In this document: positions 51,162 through 62,605 of the stretch, piece by piece
How the letters are laid out: every line of letters starts with the position of its first letter
How positions within the stretch are numbered: position 1 is the stretch's first letter
Source of the DNA: Massilia sp. MS-15
GTDB lineage: Bacteria > Pseudomonadota > Gammaproteobacteria > Burkholderiales > Burkholderiaceae_D
Direction: 5' to 3'
DNA: 64,000 nt
Assembly: GCF_020176695.1 (NCBI RefSeq)
Contig: NZ_JAIWIA010000001.1
Location: 62,001 to 126,000 of the forward strand
The notes under the pieces: generated by a model
What the model saw: only the letters and a program-made list of their open reading frames with translations
What the model was told of the DNA's origin: nothing
The model's database searches: none
Translations under genes and position numbers: made by a program

Positions 51162-52676
51162 TTACTTGGCGAGGGTCGCCTGCATGGCGCTGTAGCACAC
51201 GGCAAGCAGCCAGCCCGGCACGATGCCCAGCAGGATCACGGCCAGGCCGTTGAGCGACATCACCACGCGCATGTCGCCCGGCGCGTGGATGGCGGCGGTA
51301 TCCACCGCGTCGTCGAACCAGATGGTCTTGACGATGCGCAGGTAGTAATACGCGCCCACCAGCGAGAACATCACGGCCACGACGGCCAGCCACACCATGC
51401 CCGCATTCGCGACGGCCTGCAGCACGGCCCACTTGGCCATGAAGCCCACCATCGGCGGCACGCCGGCCAGCGAGAACATCAGGATGGTCATGACGATCGC
51501 GAACCAGGGCGAACGCTTGCCCAGGCCCTTGAAGTCCGCGATGTTCTCGGCTTCGTGGCCGGCGCGCGCCAGCATCATGATCAGGCCGAAGCTGCCGACC
51601 GTGGTCAGCACGTAGGTGATCATGTAGTACACGGCGGCGCTGTACGAGGCGGCGGCGTCCGAGCTGTCGCCATCCACCACGCCGGTCAGCATGGCGAGCA
51701 GCACGAAGCCCATCTGCGCGATGGTCGAGTAGGCCAGCATGCGCTTGATGTTGGTCTGCGCGATCGCGGTCAGGTTGCCCACGGCCAGCGACAGCACGGC
51801 CAGCACCATCAGCATCTGCTGCCAGTCGAAGGCCATGCTCGGGAGCGCCTCGACCAGGATGCGGATCGTCATGGCCAGGGTCGCCAGTTTCGGTGCGCCG
51901 CCCAGCAGCAGGGTCACGGTGGTCGGTGCGCCCTGGTAGACGTCCGGCACCCACATATGGAACGGGACGGCGCCCAGCTTGAACGCCAGGCCGGCCACGA
52001 TGAACACCAGGCCGAACACCAGGATGGTCGAGTTGGTGCCTTCGGCCGCGCTGACCTGGCCGATGGTGGTGATGTCGAGCGAACCGGTGGCGCCGTACAC
52101 CATCGAGATACCGTACAGCAGGAAGCCCGAGGCCAGTGCGCCGAGGATGAAGTACTTCATCGCCGCTTCGGTCGAGACCGCGTGGTCGCGGCGCATCGCC
52201 ACCAGCGCGTAGAGCGACAGCGACATCAGTTCCAGACCCAGGTAGAGCGACAGCATGCTGTTACCCGAGATCATGATCATCTGGCCCAGCATCGAGAACA
52301 GGGCAAGCACGTAGAACTCGCCGCCCAGGTTACCCGACATCATGGCGCGCTCGCCCGCGTACTGGCGCGAATACACCAGGGTCATGGCGGTGGCCAGGTA
52401 GGTGAACAGCTTGAGCAGGTTGGCCAGCGGATCGGACACGTACATGCCGTTGAAGGTGTACACGGTCGCGCCGGTATTCATGTCGGCGAACGAGAACACG
52501 GCGCAGCCGCCGATGGCCAGCAGGCTCAGCGCGTACGTCAGGGTGCGCTTGCCCTCCTTCAGGAACATGTCGATCAGCAGGATCGCGGAAGCCGCGATCA
52601 GCAGGAAGATTTCGGCATAGACCGGCGCCAGATTGGTGTCGGTCGCCGCTAACAATGTGGAGTTCATTTCGTTCAT
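51162..52676 (-). CDS. nuoN: NADH-quinone oxidoreductase subunit N
   Basis: Complex I antiporter-like membrane subunit of 504 residues with about 14 helices. The conserved segments are MFLKEGKRTLTYALSLLAIG near the start, LGLELMSLSLYALVAMRRD (with the helix 5 Glu) and KLGAVPFHMWVPDVYQGAP (helix 7-8 region). It pumps protons coupled to quinone reduction. It starts six bases after the nuoM stop. Confidence 0.95.
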   Translation of the reverse strand: MNEMNSTLLAATDTNLAPVYAEIFLLIAASAILLIDMFLKEGKRTLTYALSLLAIGGCAVFSFADMNTGATVYTFNGMYVSDPLANLLKLFTYLATAMTLVYSRQYAGERAMMSGNLGGEFYVLALFSMLGQMIMISGNSMLSLYLGLELMSLSLYALVAMRRDHAVSTEAAMKYFILGALASGFLLYGISMVYGATGSLDITTIGQVSAAEGTNSTILVFGLVFIVAGLAFKLGAVPFHMWVPDVYQGAPTTVTLLLGGAPKLATLAMTIRILVEALPSMAFDWQQMLMVLAVLSLAVGNLTAIAQTNIKRMLAYSTIAQMGFVLLAMLTGVVDGDSSDAAASYSAAVYYMITYVLTTVGSFGLIMMLARAGHEAENIADFKGLGKRSPWFAIVMTILMFSLAGVPPMVGFMAKWAVLQAVANAGMVWLAVVAVMFSLVGAYYYLRIVKTIWFDDAVDTAAIHAPGDMRVVMSLNGLAVILLGIVPGWLLAVCYSAMQATLAK

Positions 52677-52682
52677 GGCAGT

Positions 52683-54182
52683 TTATTGAGGCAGTTTGCC
52701 GGCAGCGACATGTTGCAGGAGGTCGGTGACCGACACCTGCAGCGTTTCAGCGATCGGCGCCGGGTACAGGCCCATCCACAGGGTGGCGATGGCCAGCACG
52801 CCCAGGATGGCGAACTCGCGGCCGTTCAGGTCGGTCAGTTCGGCGACGTGCTTGTTGCCGACCGGGCCGAACACGACGCGCTTGACCATCCACAGCGAGT
52901 AGGCGGCGCCCAGGATCAGGGCGGTGCCCGCCAGCAGGCCGGTCCAGAAGTTGAACTCGACGGCGCCCAGGATCACCATGAATTCGCCGATGAAGCCCGA
53001 GGTGGCCGGCAGGCCGGCATTGGCCATCGAGAACAGCACGGCAAAGGCGGCGAACTTCGGCATGGTGTTGACCACGCCGCCGTAGTCGGCGATTTCACGC
53101 GAATGCACGCGGTCGTACAGCACGCCGATGCACAGGAACATCGCGCCCGACACGAAGCCGTGCGAGATCGACTGCATCAGGCCGCCCTGCACGCCCAGGT
53201 CGTTGAACATGAAGAAGCCCAAGGTCACGAAGCCCATGTGCGCGATCGACGAGTAGGCGACCAGTTTCTTCATGTCCTTCTGGACCAGGGCCACCAGGCC
53301 GATGTAGATCACGGCGACCAGCGACAGCACGATGACGCCCGGGGCCAGGTACTGCGAGGCGTCCGGGGTGATCGGCAGCGAAAAACGCAGGAAGCCGTAG
53401 GCGCCCAGTTTCAGCATGATCGCGGCCAGCACCACGGAACCGCCGGTCGGCGCTTCCACGTGGGCGTCCGGCAGCCAGGTGTGCACCGGCCACATCGGCA
53501 CCTTCACGGCGAAGGCCATGAAGAAGGCGATGAAGATCAGGATCTGCTCGTTCATCGTGAGCGGCAGCTTGTGCCATTCCAGGATGTCGAAGGAACCGGA
53601 GGCGTTGTACAGGTAGACGATCGCGACCAGGGTCAGCAGCGAGCCGAAGAACGTGTACAGGAAGAACTTGAATGCCGCGTACACACGATTCGGGCCGCCG
53701 AACACGCCGATGATGATGTACATCGGGATCAGGGTGGCTTCGAAGAAGAAGTAGAACAGCAGGCCGTCCAGCGAGGCGAACACGCCGATCATCAGGCCCG
53801 ACAGGATCAGGAAGGAACCCATGTACTGGCCGACGCGCTCGTCGATCACCTGCCACGCCGCCAGCACCACGATGATGGTGATGAAGGCGGTCAGCGGCAC
53901 GAACCACAGGGACAGGCCGTCCACGCCCAGCTTGTAGAACACGTTGAAGCGGTCGATCCAGGCGGCCGCTTCGTAGAACTGCATGCCGTGGGCGGCGCTG
54001 TCGAAGTTCATGATCAGCGGCAGCGTCGGCAGGAAGCTGACGACCGCGCCGCTGAGTGCCAGCATGCGGGTCAGGCCCTTGTTGCCTTCACGGCCGACGG
54101 CCAGCACGACCAGGCCGAAGACGATCGGGAGCCAGATCGCCAGGCTCAGGTAAGGTGGAAATGTAGAAATTGACTGCATCAT
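52683..54182 (-). CDS. nuoM: NADH-quinone oxidoreductase subunit M
   Basis: Antiporter-like subunit of 499 residues and about 14 helices. Key segments are FFFEATLIPMYIIIGVFGG (helix 5 with its conserved Glu), KVPMWPVHTWLPDAHVEAPT (helix 7-8) and VAYSSIAHMGFVTLG. It is one of the three proton channels of complex I. It lies 28 bases after nuoL and six before nuoN. Confidence 0.95.
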   Translation of the reverse strand: MMQSISTFPPYLSLAIWLPIVFGLVVLAVGREGNKGLTRMLALSGAVVSFLPTLPLIMNFDSAAHGMQFYEAAAWIDRFNVFYKLGVDGLSLWFVPLTAFITIIVVLAAWQVIDERVGQYMGSFLILSGLMIGVFASLDGLLFYFFFEATLIPMYIIIGVFGGPNRVYAAFKFFLYTFFGSLLTLVAIVYLYNASGSFDILEWHKLPLTMNEQILIFIAFFMAFAVKVPMWPVHTWLPDAHVEAPTGGSVVLAAIMLKLGAYGFLRFSLPITPDASQYLAPGVIVLSLVAVIYIGLVALVQKDMKKLVAYSSIAHMGFVTLGFFMFNDLGVQGGLMQSISHGFVSGAMFLCIGVLYDRVHSREIADYGGVVNTMPKFAAFAVLFSMANAGLPATSGFIGEFMVILGAVEFNFWTGLLAGTALILGAAYSLWMVKRVVFGPVGNKHVAELTDLNGREFAILGVLAIATLWMGLYPAPIAETLQVSVTDLLQHVAAGKLPQ

Positions 54183-54210
54183 TTTTCGCTTTTCTTAGCT
54201 TTGCCTGTGA

Positions 54211-56280
54211 TTAACCGCGCCAGAACGGGAAGAAATACATCAGCGATGCCAGTACGCCGACAATCATCAGGAAGGCGTAGTGGTAGATGTAACCGGTCTG
54301 GAGGTGGCGCACGACGGTCGAGAACCAGCCGACCAGCCTGGCCGAACCGTTGACCAGCAGGCCGTCGATCAGGCCGCGGTCGCCCACCTTCCACAGGCCG
54401 CCACCGATGGCGCGCGCGCCGCCGGCAAAGACTGCCTGGTTGAACTTGTCCATGTAGTACTTGTTGTCCAGCAGGGTGTGCAGGAAGGTGAACTTGGCAT
54501 AGAACCAGGCCGGGACGCGTGGGTTGACCATGTAGCAGTAGTAGGCGGCCACCACGCCGGCCAGCGCCAGCCAGAACGGTGCGGTCTGCAGGCCGTGGAT
54601 CGCCATCGCCATCGGGCCGTGGAACATCTCGTTCAGCTCGGCCATGGCCGGGTGGCTCGGGTTGACGGTGATGACGCCCTTGAAGAAGTCGCCATGCAGC
54701 ATCGGGCCGATGGCCAGGTAGCCGATGATGACCGACGGGATCGCCAGCAGGACCAGCGGCAGGGTCACGACCCATGGCGACTCGTGCGGCTTGTCGCCCG
54801 GCTGCAGTCCGTGGTGGTGATGGTCGTCGTGCGCGTCGTGCGCGTCCTCTTCATTGTGCGCATCCGAATCGTGGCCGTGGCTGTGCGGCTGCGGCTTGTT
54901 CCAGCGCGATTCGCCATGGAACACCAGGAAGTACATGCGGAACGAGTAGAAGGCGGTCACGAACACGCCGGCCAGCACGGCGAAGTTGGCGAAGCCGGCG
55001 CCCGGCAGGTTCGATGCGTGGACCGCTTCGATGATCGAGTCCTTCGAGTAGAAGCCCGAGAACAACGGGGTACCGATCAGGGCCAGCGAGCCCAGCAGCG
55101 AGGTGATCCAGGTGATCGGCATGTACTTGCGCAGGCCGCCCATGTTGCGCATGTCCTGGTCGTGGTGCATGCCGATGATGACCGAACCGGCGCCAAGGAA
55201 CAGCAGCGCCTTGAAGAAGGCGTGGGTCATCAGGTGGAACACGGCCACCGAGTAGGCCGACACGCCCAGCGCGACGGTCATGTAGCCCAGCTGCGAAAGC
55301 GTGGAATAAGCAACGACGCGCTTGATGTCGTTCTGAATGATGCCCAGGAAGCCCATGAACAGCGCGGTGATCGAGCCGATCACGATGATGAAGCTCAGCG
55401 CGCCGTCCGACAGTTCGAACAGCGGCGACATGCGCGACACCATGAAGATGCCGGCGGTAACCATGGTTGCCGCGTGGATCAGTGCCGAGATCGGGGTCGG
55501 GCCTTCCATCGAGTCCGGCAGCCAGACGTGCAGCGGGAACTGCGCGGATTTACCCATCGCGCCGATGAACAGGCAGATACAGGCGGCGGTCAGCAGCGGC
55601 CAGCCGATGCCCGGCACGGTCATCTGCGACAGCGCGTCCGCCTTGGCGAACACCTCGGTGTACTGCATCGAGCCGGAAGCGGCCAGCAGCAGGCCGATGC
55701 CGAGGATGAAGCCGAAGTCGCCGACGCGGTTGACCAGGAAGGCCTTCATGTTGGCGAAGATCGCGGTCGGGCGGGTGTACCAGAAGCCGATCAGGAGGTA
55801 CGAGACCAGGCCCACCGCTTCCCAGCCGAAGAACAGCTGCAGGAAGTTGTTGGACATGACCAGCATCAGCATCGAGAACGTGAACAGCGAGATGTACGAG
55901 AAGAAGCGGTTGTAGCCTTCGTCCTCGGCCATGTAGCCGATCGTGTAGATGTGGACCATCAGCGAGACCGACGTGACCACGCACATCATCATCGCCGACA
56001 GGGTGTCGATCTGGAAGCCGACGGCCAGCTTCAGGTCGCCGACCATCATCCAGGTATAGATGTCTTCGTTGAAGACCGGTGCGCCATCCAGCACCGCCAT
56101 CAGGGTCTGGACCGAGATGATCAGCGCGACCAGCACGCCGAGGATGGTCGCGGTGTGCGAGACCTTGCGGCCGACGACATTACCAAAGAACTTGGTGCCC
56201 AGCAGGCCGGCGATCGCCGAGCCTGCGAGCGGCGCCAGCGGCACCGCCAGTAACATTGAGGAAGAGAGTTGCCCCGCCAT
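54211..56280 (-). CDS. nuoL: NADH-quinone oxidoreductase subunit L
   Basis: Largest antiporter-like subunit of complex I, 689 residues, with the long lateral helix at the C-terminus. LFFGWEAVGLVSYLLIGFWY contains the helix 5 Glu, and SAQFPLHVWLPDSMEGPTP and VVAYSTLSQLGYMTVALGV are highly conserved. Unusually, a loop at about residues 461-496 is very rich in His and Asp (for example HGHDSDAHNEEDAHDAH). It precedes nuoM by 28 bases. Confidence 0.95.
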   Translation of the reverse strand: MAGQLSSSMLLAVPLAPLAGSAIAGLLGTKFFGNVVGRKVSHTATILGVLVALIISVQTLMAVLDGAPVFNEDIYTWMMVGDLKLAVGFQIDTLSAMMMCVVTSVSLMVHIYTIGYMAEDEGYNRFFSYISLFTFSMLMLVMSNNFLQLFFGWEAVGLVSYLLIGFWYTRPTAIFANMKAFLVNRVGDFGFILGIGLLLAASGSMQYTEVFAKADALSQMTVPGIGWPLLTAACICLFIGAMGKSAQFPLHVWLPDSMEGPTPISALIHAATMVTAGIFMVSRMSPLFELSDGALSFIIVIGSITALFMGFLGIIQNDIKRVVAYSTLSQLGYMTVALGVSAYSVAVFHLMTHAFFKALLFLGAGSVIIGMHHDQDMRNMGGLRKYMPITWITSLLGSLALIGTPLFSGFYSKDSIIEAVHASNLPGAGFANFAVLAGVFVTAFYSFRMYFLVFHGESRWNKPQPHSHGHDSDAHNEEDAHDAHDDHHHHGLQPGDKPHESPWVVTLPLVLLAIPSVIIGYLAIGPMLHGDFFKGVITVNPSHPAMAELNEMFHGPMAMAIHGLQTAPFWLALAGVVAAYYCYMVNPRVPAWFYAKFTFLHTLLDNKYYMDKFNQAVFAGGARAIGGGLWKVGDRGLIDGLLVNGSARLVGWFSTVVRHLQTGYIYHYAFLMIVGVLASLMYFFPFWRG

Positions 56281-56321
56281 GTTGAACCTTAATCGTTATT
56301 GTTTATCTAGCCGAGACCGGA

Positions 56322-56630
56322 TCAACCCTTGAGGGTGTCGAGGTCTTCCACATTGATCGTGTCCAGGTTACGGAACAGGACCACCAGGATCGCCAGGCCG
56401 ATTGCCGATTCGGCAGCCGCGACGGTCAGGATGAAGAACACGAAGATCTGCCCCGCCGCGTCGCCCAGGTAGTGGGAAAACGCGATGAAGTTCAGGTTCA
56501 CCGCCAGCAGCATCAGTTCGATGGCCATCAGCAGGATGATGATGTTCTTCCGGTTCATGAAGATACCGATCACCGAGATCGCGAACAGGATCGCGCCCAG
56601 GATCAGGTAGTGTGCGAGCGACAAAGTCAT
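56322..56630 (-). CDS. nuoK: NADH-quinone oxidoreductase subunit K
   Basis: Small membrane subunit of 102 residues with three helices. The proton-channel Glu residues are in [18 protein letters not shown] and [14 protein letters not shown]. It overlaps the nuoJ stop by four bases (ATGA) and is followed 41 bases later by nuoL. Confidence 0.95.
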   Translation of the reverse strand: MTLSLAHYLILGAILFAISVIGIFMNRKNIIILLMAIELMLLAVNLNFIAFSHYLGDAAGQIFVFFILTVAAAESAIGLAILVVLFRNLDTINVEDLDTLKG

Positions 56631-57298
56631 GGTGCCTCCTTCGGTACTGCAGCGGCGGCGGCTGCTGCTTTTTCAGCATTGGCTGCATCGATCGCGCGCT
56701 GGTTGACCGCATCCATCTTGACGATGCGCAGGCGGTCGTTACGCTTGACGCGGACGGCGAGGCCCGGGTCGATTGCTTTGGTGTCCTTGCGCTTGCGCAG
56801 GGTCAGGGCGACTGCGGCAATGATCGCCACCAGCAGGATCACGGCCGCGATCTCGAAGCCGTAGATGTACTTGGTATAGATCAGCAGGCCCAGCTCCTTG
56901 GTGCCGCCGATGTTCAGCGCGGCGGCCTCGGCCGACAGGGCGGTCTGCTTGTAGGCGCGGTACAGGACGGCGGCCATTTCCAGCACGATCACGGCGCCGA
57001 TGCTCGACGCCACCGGCAGGTAGCCCCAGAAGCCTTCGCGCATCTTGTCGATGTTGATGTCGAGCATCATCACGACGAAGAGGAACAGCACCATCACGGC
57101 ACCGACGTAGACCAGCACCAGCACGATGGCGAGGAACTCGGCCTTCAGCAGCAGCCAGATGCCGGCCGCGTTGAAGAAGGCCAGCACCAGGAACAGCGCG
57201 GCGTGGACCGGGTTCTTGGTGGTGATGACGCGCAGGCTGGCCAGCACCATGATGGCCGCGAACACGTAGAACAACACAGAGGTGAATGAGAATTCCAT
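56627..57298 (-). CDS. nuoJ: NADH-quinone oxidoreductase subunit J
   Basis: Membrane subunit of 223 residues with five helices, including [20 protein letters not shown], whose pi-bulge region is near the quinone channel. After the last helix comes a 50-residue cytoplasmic tail rich in Lys, Arg and Ala (starting [14 protein letters not shown]), longer than in the shortest family members. Confidence 0.95.
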   Translation of the reverse strand: MEFSFTSVLFYVFAAIMVLASLRVITTKNPVHAALFLVLAFFNAAGIWLLLKAEFLAIVLVLVYVGAVMVLFLFVVMMLDINIDKMREGFWGYLPVASSIGAVIVLEMAAVLYRAYKQTALSAEAAALNIGGTKELGLLIYTKYIYGFEIAAVILLVAIIAAVALTLRKRKDTKAIDPGLAVRVKRNDRLRIVKMDAVNQRAIDAANAEKAAAAAAAVPKEAP

Positions 57299-57327
57299 GA
57301 CTTTTAAGCCTTCTTATTAGCGGGCCA

Positions 57328-57816
57328 TTAGCGATAGCGCGCGTCCGCCTCGCGGGCGGCGGCGATGTCGGCTTCGTAGCGGTCGCCCACGGCGAGCAGC
57401 ATCTCTTTGGTGTAGTAGAGGTCGCCGCGTTTCTCGCCGTGGTATTCCAGCACGTGGGTTTCGACGATCGAGTCGACCGGGCAGGACTCTTCGCAGAAGC
57501 CGCAGAAGATGCACTTGGTCAGGTCGATGTCGTAGCGCGTGGTGCGGCGGGTGCCGTCCTCGCGCTGCGCCGACTCGATCGTGATCGCCATGGCCGGGCA
57601 GACCGCCTCGCACAGCTTGCAGGCGATGCAGCGCTCTTCCCCGTTGGGGTAGCGACGCAGGGCGTGCAGGCCGCGGAAGCGGTTCGACATCGGCGTCTTC
57701 TCTTCCGGGTACTGGACCGTGATCTTGCGCGACAGCGCATACTTGCCGGTCAGGGCCAGGCCCTTGAAGAGTTCGGACAGCATCAGGCTGCCGACGATTT
57801 CTTTAATCCGATTCAT
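57328..57816 (-). CDS. nuoI: NADH-quinone oxidoreductase subunit I
   Basis: Peripheral-arm protein of 162 residues with two [4Fe-4S] ferredoxin motifs, [12 protein letters not shown] and [12 protein letters not shown], that bind clusters N6a and N6b and pass electrons towards N2. The start was placed at ATG 57816 (MNRIKEIVG); a longer frame upstream extends into the nuoH 3' end. Confidence 0.95.
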   Translation of the reverse strand: MNRIKEIVGSLMLSELFKGLALTGKYALSRKITVQYPEEKTPMSNRFRGLHALRRYPNGEERCIACKLCEAVCPAMAITIESAQREDGTRRTTRYDIDLTKCIFCGFCEESCPVDSIVETHVLEYHGEKRGDLYYTKEMLLAVGDRYEADIAAAREADARYR

Positions 57817-57830
57817 TTTCGTTTGATTCC

Positions 57831-58919
57831 TTACTTCACAGGCAGCCAGATGTTCCACGGCGAGTGCATCCAGATGGCGACTACGACCAGCCAGATCAGG
57901 GTCAGCGGGATGAACACTTTCCAGCCGAGGCGCATGATCTGGTCATAGCGGTAGCGCGGGAAGGTGCCGCGGACCCAGATCATCAGCGAGACCATGATGA
58001 ACATCTTCAGGAACAGCCAGAAGAAGCCAACGACGGGGCCGAGGTCCAGGAAGCCGAACGGTGCCGACCAGCCGCCCAGGAACAGGATCGATGCCAGGGT
58101 GGCGATCAGGATCATGTTGGCGTATTCGGCCAGCATGAACATCGCATACGACATGCCCGAGTATTCGACCATGTGGCCGGCAACGATCTCGGATTCGCCT
58201 TCCACCACGTCGAACGGGTGGCGGTTGCATTCGGCCAGGCCGGAGACGAAATAGATCACGAACAGCGGCAGCAGCGGCAGCCAGTTCCACGACAGGAAGT
58301 TCAGGCCCATGTCGGCGAAGGTGCCCATTTGCTGGCTGATCACGATGTCGGTCATGTTCAGGCTGCCGGTCACCATCAGCACCACCACCAGCACGAAGCC
58401 GATCGGGATTTCATACGAAATCATCTGGGCCGAAGCGCGCATCGCGCCCATGAACGAGTACTTCGAGTTCGACGCCCAGCCGGCGATGATGATGCCGTAG
58501 ACTTCCATCGAGGTAATCGCCATCAGGAACAGCAGGCCGGCGTTGACATTGGCCAGCGCGGCCTGCGGGCCGAACGGGACCACCGCCCAGGCCGCCAGGG
58601 CCGGCATGATGGTCATAATCGGGCCGATCACGAACAGGCTGCGGTTGGCCTTGGCCGGGATGACGATTTCCTTGAGCAGCAGCTTGACCGCATCGGCGAT
58701 CGGCTGCAGCAGGCCGCCAGGACCCACGCGGTTCGGACCGACGCGGATCTGGATCCAGCCGATCAGCTTGCGCTCCCACAGGGTCAGGTAGGCGACCAGG
58801 CCCATCAGCGGCAGCAGGACCACCACGATCTTCAGCAGGTTCCAGACCAGCGGCCAGGCCTGGCCGAGCATGTCGGCCCCGCCGGCGTTCAGCGTATCGA
58901 TAAAACCGGGCGTTGCCAT
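57831..58919 (-). CDS. nuoH: NADH-quinone oxidoreductase subunit H
   Basis: Membrane subunit of 362 residues with eight to nine helices that forms much of the quinone-binding cavity. [20 protein letters not shown] and [19 protein letters not shown] are the hallmark cytoplasmic loops. Its ATG overlaps the nuoG stop by one base (TAATG). Confidence 0.95.
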   Translation of the reverse strand: MATPGFIDTLNAGGADMLGQAWPLVWNLLKIVVVLLPLMGLVAYLTLWERKLIGWIQIRVGPNRVGPGGLLQPIADAVKLLLKEIVIPAKANRSLFVIGPIMTIMPALAAWAVVPFGPQAALANVNAGLLFLMAITSMEVYGIIIAGWASNSKYSFMGAMRASAQMISYEIPIGFVLVVVLMVTGSLNMTDIVISQQMGTFADMGLNFLSWNWLPLLPLFVIYFVSGLAECNRHPFDVVEGESEIVAGHMVEYSGMSYAMFMLAEYANMILIATLASILFLGGWSAPFGFLDLGPVVGFFWLFLKMFIMVSLMIWVRGTFPRYRYDQIMRLGWKVFIPLTLIWLVVVAIWMHSPWNIWLPVK

Positions 58920-61288
58920 TATTTGCCGCCTCCTACCTGTGCAACTGCTTTTTCAACATTGATCGGACCGAACATCGCACCCAGCGTCGCGACAGCCGGA
59001 TGGCCGGCGGCCACGCGTACGGCGTTCGACGGCAGCCCGGCGTCCACGGTGGCAACCAGGACGGCGCTGCCGCTGCCCTGCGCCACGCGCACGGTGTCGC
59101 CGGAGCGCACGCCGATCTGCTCGGCCACGGCCTTCGACAGGGTCACCAGCGGCGCATTCGCGTCGGCGGTGCGCTGCAGCGGTTCCGAACGGCGCGCCAG
59201 GGCGTCGGTGAAGTAGATCGGCACGTCGGCGACGCGCTCGAGCTGGCCGGCCGGGGCGTAGCTGCCCGCGCTCGGCGCCAGCTTCGCCACATTGTTCAGC
59301 TTGGCGGACAGGTCGGTGACGCCCTTGCCGATCGCTTCATCGCGGATCGATTCCGAAGTCTCGTAGTCGAAGCCCTGCAGGCCCAGCAGGTTGCCGAGCA
59401 CGCGCAGCACTTTCCAGGCCGGACGGGTCTCGCCCAGCGGCTTGACGGTGCCGTTGAAGCTCTGGGCACGGCCTTCGCAGTTCACGAAGGTGCCGGCGGT
59501 CTCGGTAAACGGCGAGACCGGCAGCAGCACGTCGGCGAAGTCCATGCCGTGCCTGAAGGCCGACATGGCGACAACCATGTCGGCGCCATCCAGCGCGGCC
59601 CTGGCCTGCTGCGGATTGCCTGCGTCCAGTTCCGGTTCCGCGTGCAGCAGCACGTAGGCTTTCTTCGGCGATGCGAACACCGGTTCAGTCTCGCCCGCGC
59701 CCTTGCCGGTGGCGCCGACGAGGTAGCCGCCGACGGTGTTGGCGGCGTCGACCAGGTAGCCGAAGGAGCAGCCGGTCTGCTCGGCGATCCATTGCGCGGC
59801 AGCGTGCAGCTTCGAGGCTTGCGGGTGGTACATCGCGCCATTGCCCAGCAGGACTGCGCCCGGCAAGGAGTTGCCCTGGGTATCGACGCCGACCAGGGTC
59901 GCGGCGATGGCCTTGCCACCTTCGCTCGGTTCGACGTTGCCGAAGCCGGCCGGTGCGGCGATGTCCTTGGCCAGGGCCACGGCAACCACGACTTCCGACA
60001 GCGCGGCCAGCCAGTCGCTTGGGGCGGCGACCAGCTTGTTCGCCACCGGCATCAGGAGCTCGTCGTCGCTCGCGCCCAGCAGCGACAGCTTGGCGCCGCC
60101 CTTGGTAGCGGTGCGCAGGCGGGTCGCGACCAGCGGGTGGTCCTTGCGCAGGTTGGAGCCGATGACGAAGGCGCGCTTCAGCTGCGAGAAGTGCGCGATC
60201 GGCATGCCCAGCCACGGGGTGACCTGGCCGCTAAGGGCGAAGTCGGTCTGGCGCAGGCGGAACTCGATGTTGCTGGATCCGAGGCCGCGGGTGAGCTTGT
60301 TCAGCAGGTAGAGTTCTTCCAGCGTCGAGTGCGGGGTCGCGACGGCGGCGATGCTGTCGGCGCCGTGCTCGTGGCGGATGTTACGCAGGCCGTGGGCCAC
60401 GTATTCCAGCGCGGTCTGCCAGTCGGTGTCGATCCACTTGCCGTCCTGCTTGATCATCGGGCCGGTCAGGCGGTCGGCATTGTCCAGGGCTTCGTACGAG
60501 AAGCGGTCCTTGTCCGACAGCCAGCATTCGTTGATGGCTTCGTTCTCCAGCGGCAGCACGCGCATGACCTTGCCGCCCTTGACCTGGACGATCAGGTTCG
60601 AGCCGAGCGAGTCGTGCGGCGCGATCGACTTGCGGCGCTGCAGTTCCCACGGGCGTGCCGAATAGCGGAACGGCTTGGACGTCAAGGCGCCGACCGGGCA
60701 CAGGTCGATCATATTGCCCGATACTTCCGAGTCCACCGTCTTGCCCACGAAGGTGGTGATTTCCGAATGCTCGCCGCGGCCGACCATGCCGAATTCCATC
60801 ACGCCGGCCACTTCCTGGCCGAAACGCACGCAACGGGTGCACTGGATGCAGCGCGACATCTCTTCCATCGAGATCAGGGGGCCGGCCTCTTTCGGGGCCA
60901 CCACGCGCTTTTCTTCGTCGTAGCGCGAGTTGCTCTTGCCGTAGCCGACGGCCAGGTCCTGCAGCTGGCATTCGCCGCCCTGGTCGCAGATCGGGCAATC
61001 CAGCGGGTGGTTGATGAGCAGGAACTCCATCACCGACTTCTGTGCCTGCACGGCCTTGTCGCTGTGGGTGCGCACGATCATGCCCGGCGACACCGGGGTC
61101 GCGCAGGCCGGCAGCGGCTTGGGTGCCTTTTCGACTTCGACCAGGCACATGCGGCAGTTCGCTGCGATCGACAGTTTCTTGTGATAGCAGAAGTGCGGGA
61201 TGTAGGTCCCGAGTTTGTTTGCGGCGTCCATCACCATGGAACCTGGTGCGACTTCGACTTTTTTGCCGTCTAATTCAATTTCAACCAT
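58919..61288 (-). CDS. nuoG: NADH-quinone oxidoreductase subunit G
   Basis: Peripheral-arm subunit of 789 residues. The N-terminal part binds a [2Fe-2S] cluster ([19 protein letters not shown]), a His-ligated [4Fe-4S] cluster ([14 protein letters not shown] with the preceding NHPLD) and another [4Fe-4S] ([15 protein letters not shown]). The rest is a molybdopterin-oxidoreductase-like domain without a cofactor, ending in a DMSOR-type C-terminal domain. It overlaps nuoH by one base. Confidence 0.94.
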   Translation of the reverse strand: MVEIELDGKKVEVAPGSMVMDAANKLGTYIPHFCYHKKLSIAANCRMCLVEVEKAPKPLPACATPVSPGMIVRTHSDKAVQAQKSVMEFLLINHPLDCPICDQGGECQLQDLAVGYGKSNSRYDEEKRVVAPKEAGPLISMEEMSRCIQCTRCVRFGQEVAGVMEFGMVGRGEHSEITTFVGKTVDSEVSGNMIDLCPVGALTSKPFRYSARPWELQRRKSIAPHDSLGSNLIVQVKGGKVMRVLPLENEAINECWLSDKDRFSYEALDNADRLTGPMIKQDGKWIDTDWQTALEYVAHGLRNIRHEHGADSIAAVATPHSTLEELYLLNKLTRGLGSSNIEFRLRQTDFALSGQVTPWLGMPIAHFSQLKRAFVIGSNLRKDHPLVATRLRTATKGGAKLSLLGASDDELLMPVANKLVAAPSDWLAALSEVVVAVALAKDIAAPAGFGNVEPSEGGKAIAATLVGVDTQGNSLPGAVLLGNGAMYHPQASKLHAAAQWIAEQTGCSFGYLVDAANTVGGYLVGATGKGAGETEPVFASPKKAYVLLHAEPELDAGNPQQARAALDGADMVVAMSAFRHGMDFADVLLPVSPFTETAGTFVNCEGRAQSFNGTVKPLGETRPAWKVLRVLGNLLGLQGFDYETSESIRDEAIGKGVTDLSAKLNNVAKLAPSAGSYAPAGQLERVADVPIYFTDALARRSEPLQRTADANAPLVTLSKAVAEQIGVRSGDTVRVAQGSGSAVLVATVDAGLPSNAVRVAAGHPAVATLGAMFGPINVEKAVAQVGGGK

Positions 61289-61309
61289 TTGATCGTTACC
61301 TGACCTGGT

Positions 61310-62605
61310 TTAAAGGTATGCGGGCACGAGGCAGTGCTTGTGCTCGATGTGATATTCGAATTCCTCGCGGAAGTTCTTGATCATCGCTTCCACCGGCATC
61401 GCGGCGGCGTCGCCCAGCGCGCAGATGGTGCGGCCCTTGATGTTGCCGGCGATGTTGTTCAGCAGGTCCATGTCTTCCGGACGGCCCTTGCCGTGCTCGA
61501 TGCGGTGGACCATGCGGTACATCCAGCCGGTGCCTTCGCGGCACGGGGTGCACTGGCCGCAGGATTCTTCGTAGTAGAAGTACGAGAGGCGCAGCAGCGA
61601 CTTGACCATGCAGCGGGTCTCGTCCATGACGATCACGGCGCCCGAACCCAGCATCGAGCCGGCCTTGGCGATCGAATCGTAGTCGAGGTCGGTATCCATC
61701 ATGACCTCGCCGCGGATCACCGGCGCCGACGAACCGCCCGGGATGACGGCCTTGATCTTCTTGCCGCCGCGCATGCCACCGGCCAACTCCATCAGCTTGG
61801 CGAACGGGGTGCCCAGCGGGACTTCGTAGTTGCCCGGACGCTCGACGTCGCCCGAGATCGAGAAGATCTTGGTACCGCCGTTGTTCGGCTTGCCGAGCGC
61901 CATGTAGTTTTCCGGGCCCATGTTCAGCAGGAATGGAACCGCAGCAAAAGTCTCGGTGTTGTTGATCGTGGTCGGCTTGCCGTACAGGCCGAACGAGGCC
62001 GGGAACGGCGGCTTGAAGCGCGGCTGGCCCTTCTTGCCCTCCAGCGACTCGAGCAGCGCGGTTTCTTCGCCGCAGATGTAGGCGCCGTAGCCGTGGTGGG
62101 CATGCAGCTGGAACGAGAAGTTCGAGCCCATGATGTTATCGCCCAGGAAGCCGGCGGCGCGCGCCTCTTCCAGCGCTTCCTCGAAGCGCAGGTATTCCTG
62201 GAAGATCTCGCCGTGGATGTAGTTGTAGCCCACGGTGATGCCCATCGCGTAGGCGCCGATGGCCATGCCTTCGATCAGCGCGTGCGGGTTGTAGCGAATG
62301 ATGTCGCGGTCCTTGAAGGTACCCGGCTCGCCTTCGTCGGTATTGCAGACGAGGTATTTCTGGCCCGGGAACTGGCGCGGCATGAAGCTCCACTTCAGGC
62401 CGGTCGGGAAACCGGCGCCGCCGCGGCCACGCAGGCCCGAGGCCTTCAGGTCGGCAATGACCTGCTCCTGGGTGACGCCGCCTTCGAGGATGCGGCGCAG
62501 CGCCGAATAGCCGCCGCGCTTGACGTAGTCTTCCAGGTGCCAGTTCTCGCCGTTCAGATCCTTCAGGATCAGCGGATTGATGTGACGATCGTGCAGGCTG
62601 GTCAT
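61310..62605 (-). CDS. nuoF: NADH-quinone oxidoreductase subunit F
   Basis: NADH-binding subunit of 431 residues. [16 protein letters not shown] is the FMN/NADH site, [12 protein letters not shown] and [16 protein letters not shown] follow, and the C-terminal cluster motif [10 protein letters not shown] binds [4Fe-4S] N3. The start at 62605 ([10 protein letters not shown]) overlaps the nuoE stop by four bases. Confidence 0.95.
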   Translation of the reverse strand: MTSLHDRHINPLILKDLNGENWHLEDYVKRGGYSALRRILEGGVTQEQVIADLKASGLRGRGGAGFPTGLKWSFMPRQFPGQKYLVCNTDEGEPGTFKDRDIIRYNPHALIEGMAIGAYAMGITVGYNYIHGEIFQEYLRFEEALEEARAAGFLGDNIMGSNFSFQLHAHHGYGAYICGEETALLESLEGKKGQPRFKPPFPASFGLYGKPTTINNTETFAAVPFLLNMGPENYMALGKPNNGGTKIFSISGDVERPGNYEVPLGTPFAKLMELAGGMRGGKKIKAVIPGGSSAPVIRGEVMMDTDLDYDSIAKAGSMLGSGAVIVMDETRCMVKSLLRLSYFYYEESCGQCTPCREGTGWMYRMVHRIEHGKGRPEDMDLLNNIAGNIKGRTICALGDAAAMPVEAMIKNFREEFEYHIEHKHCLVPAYL

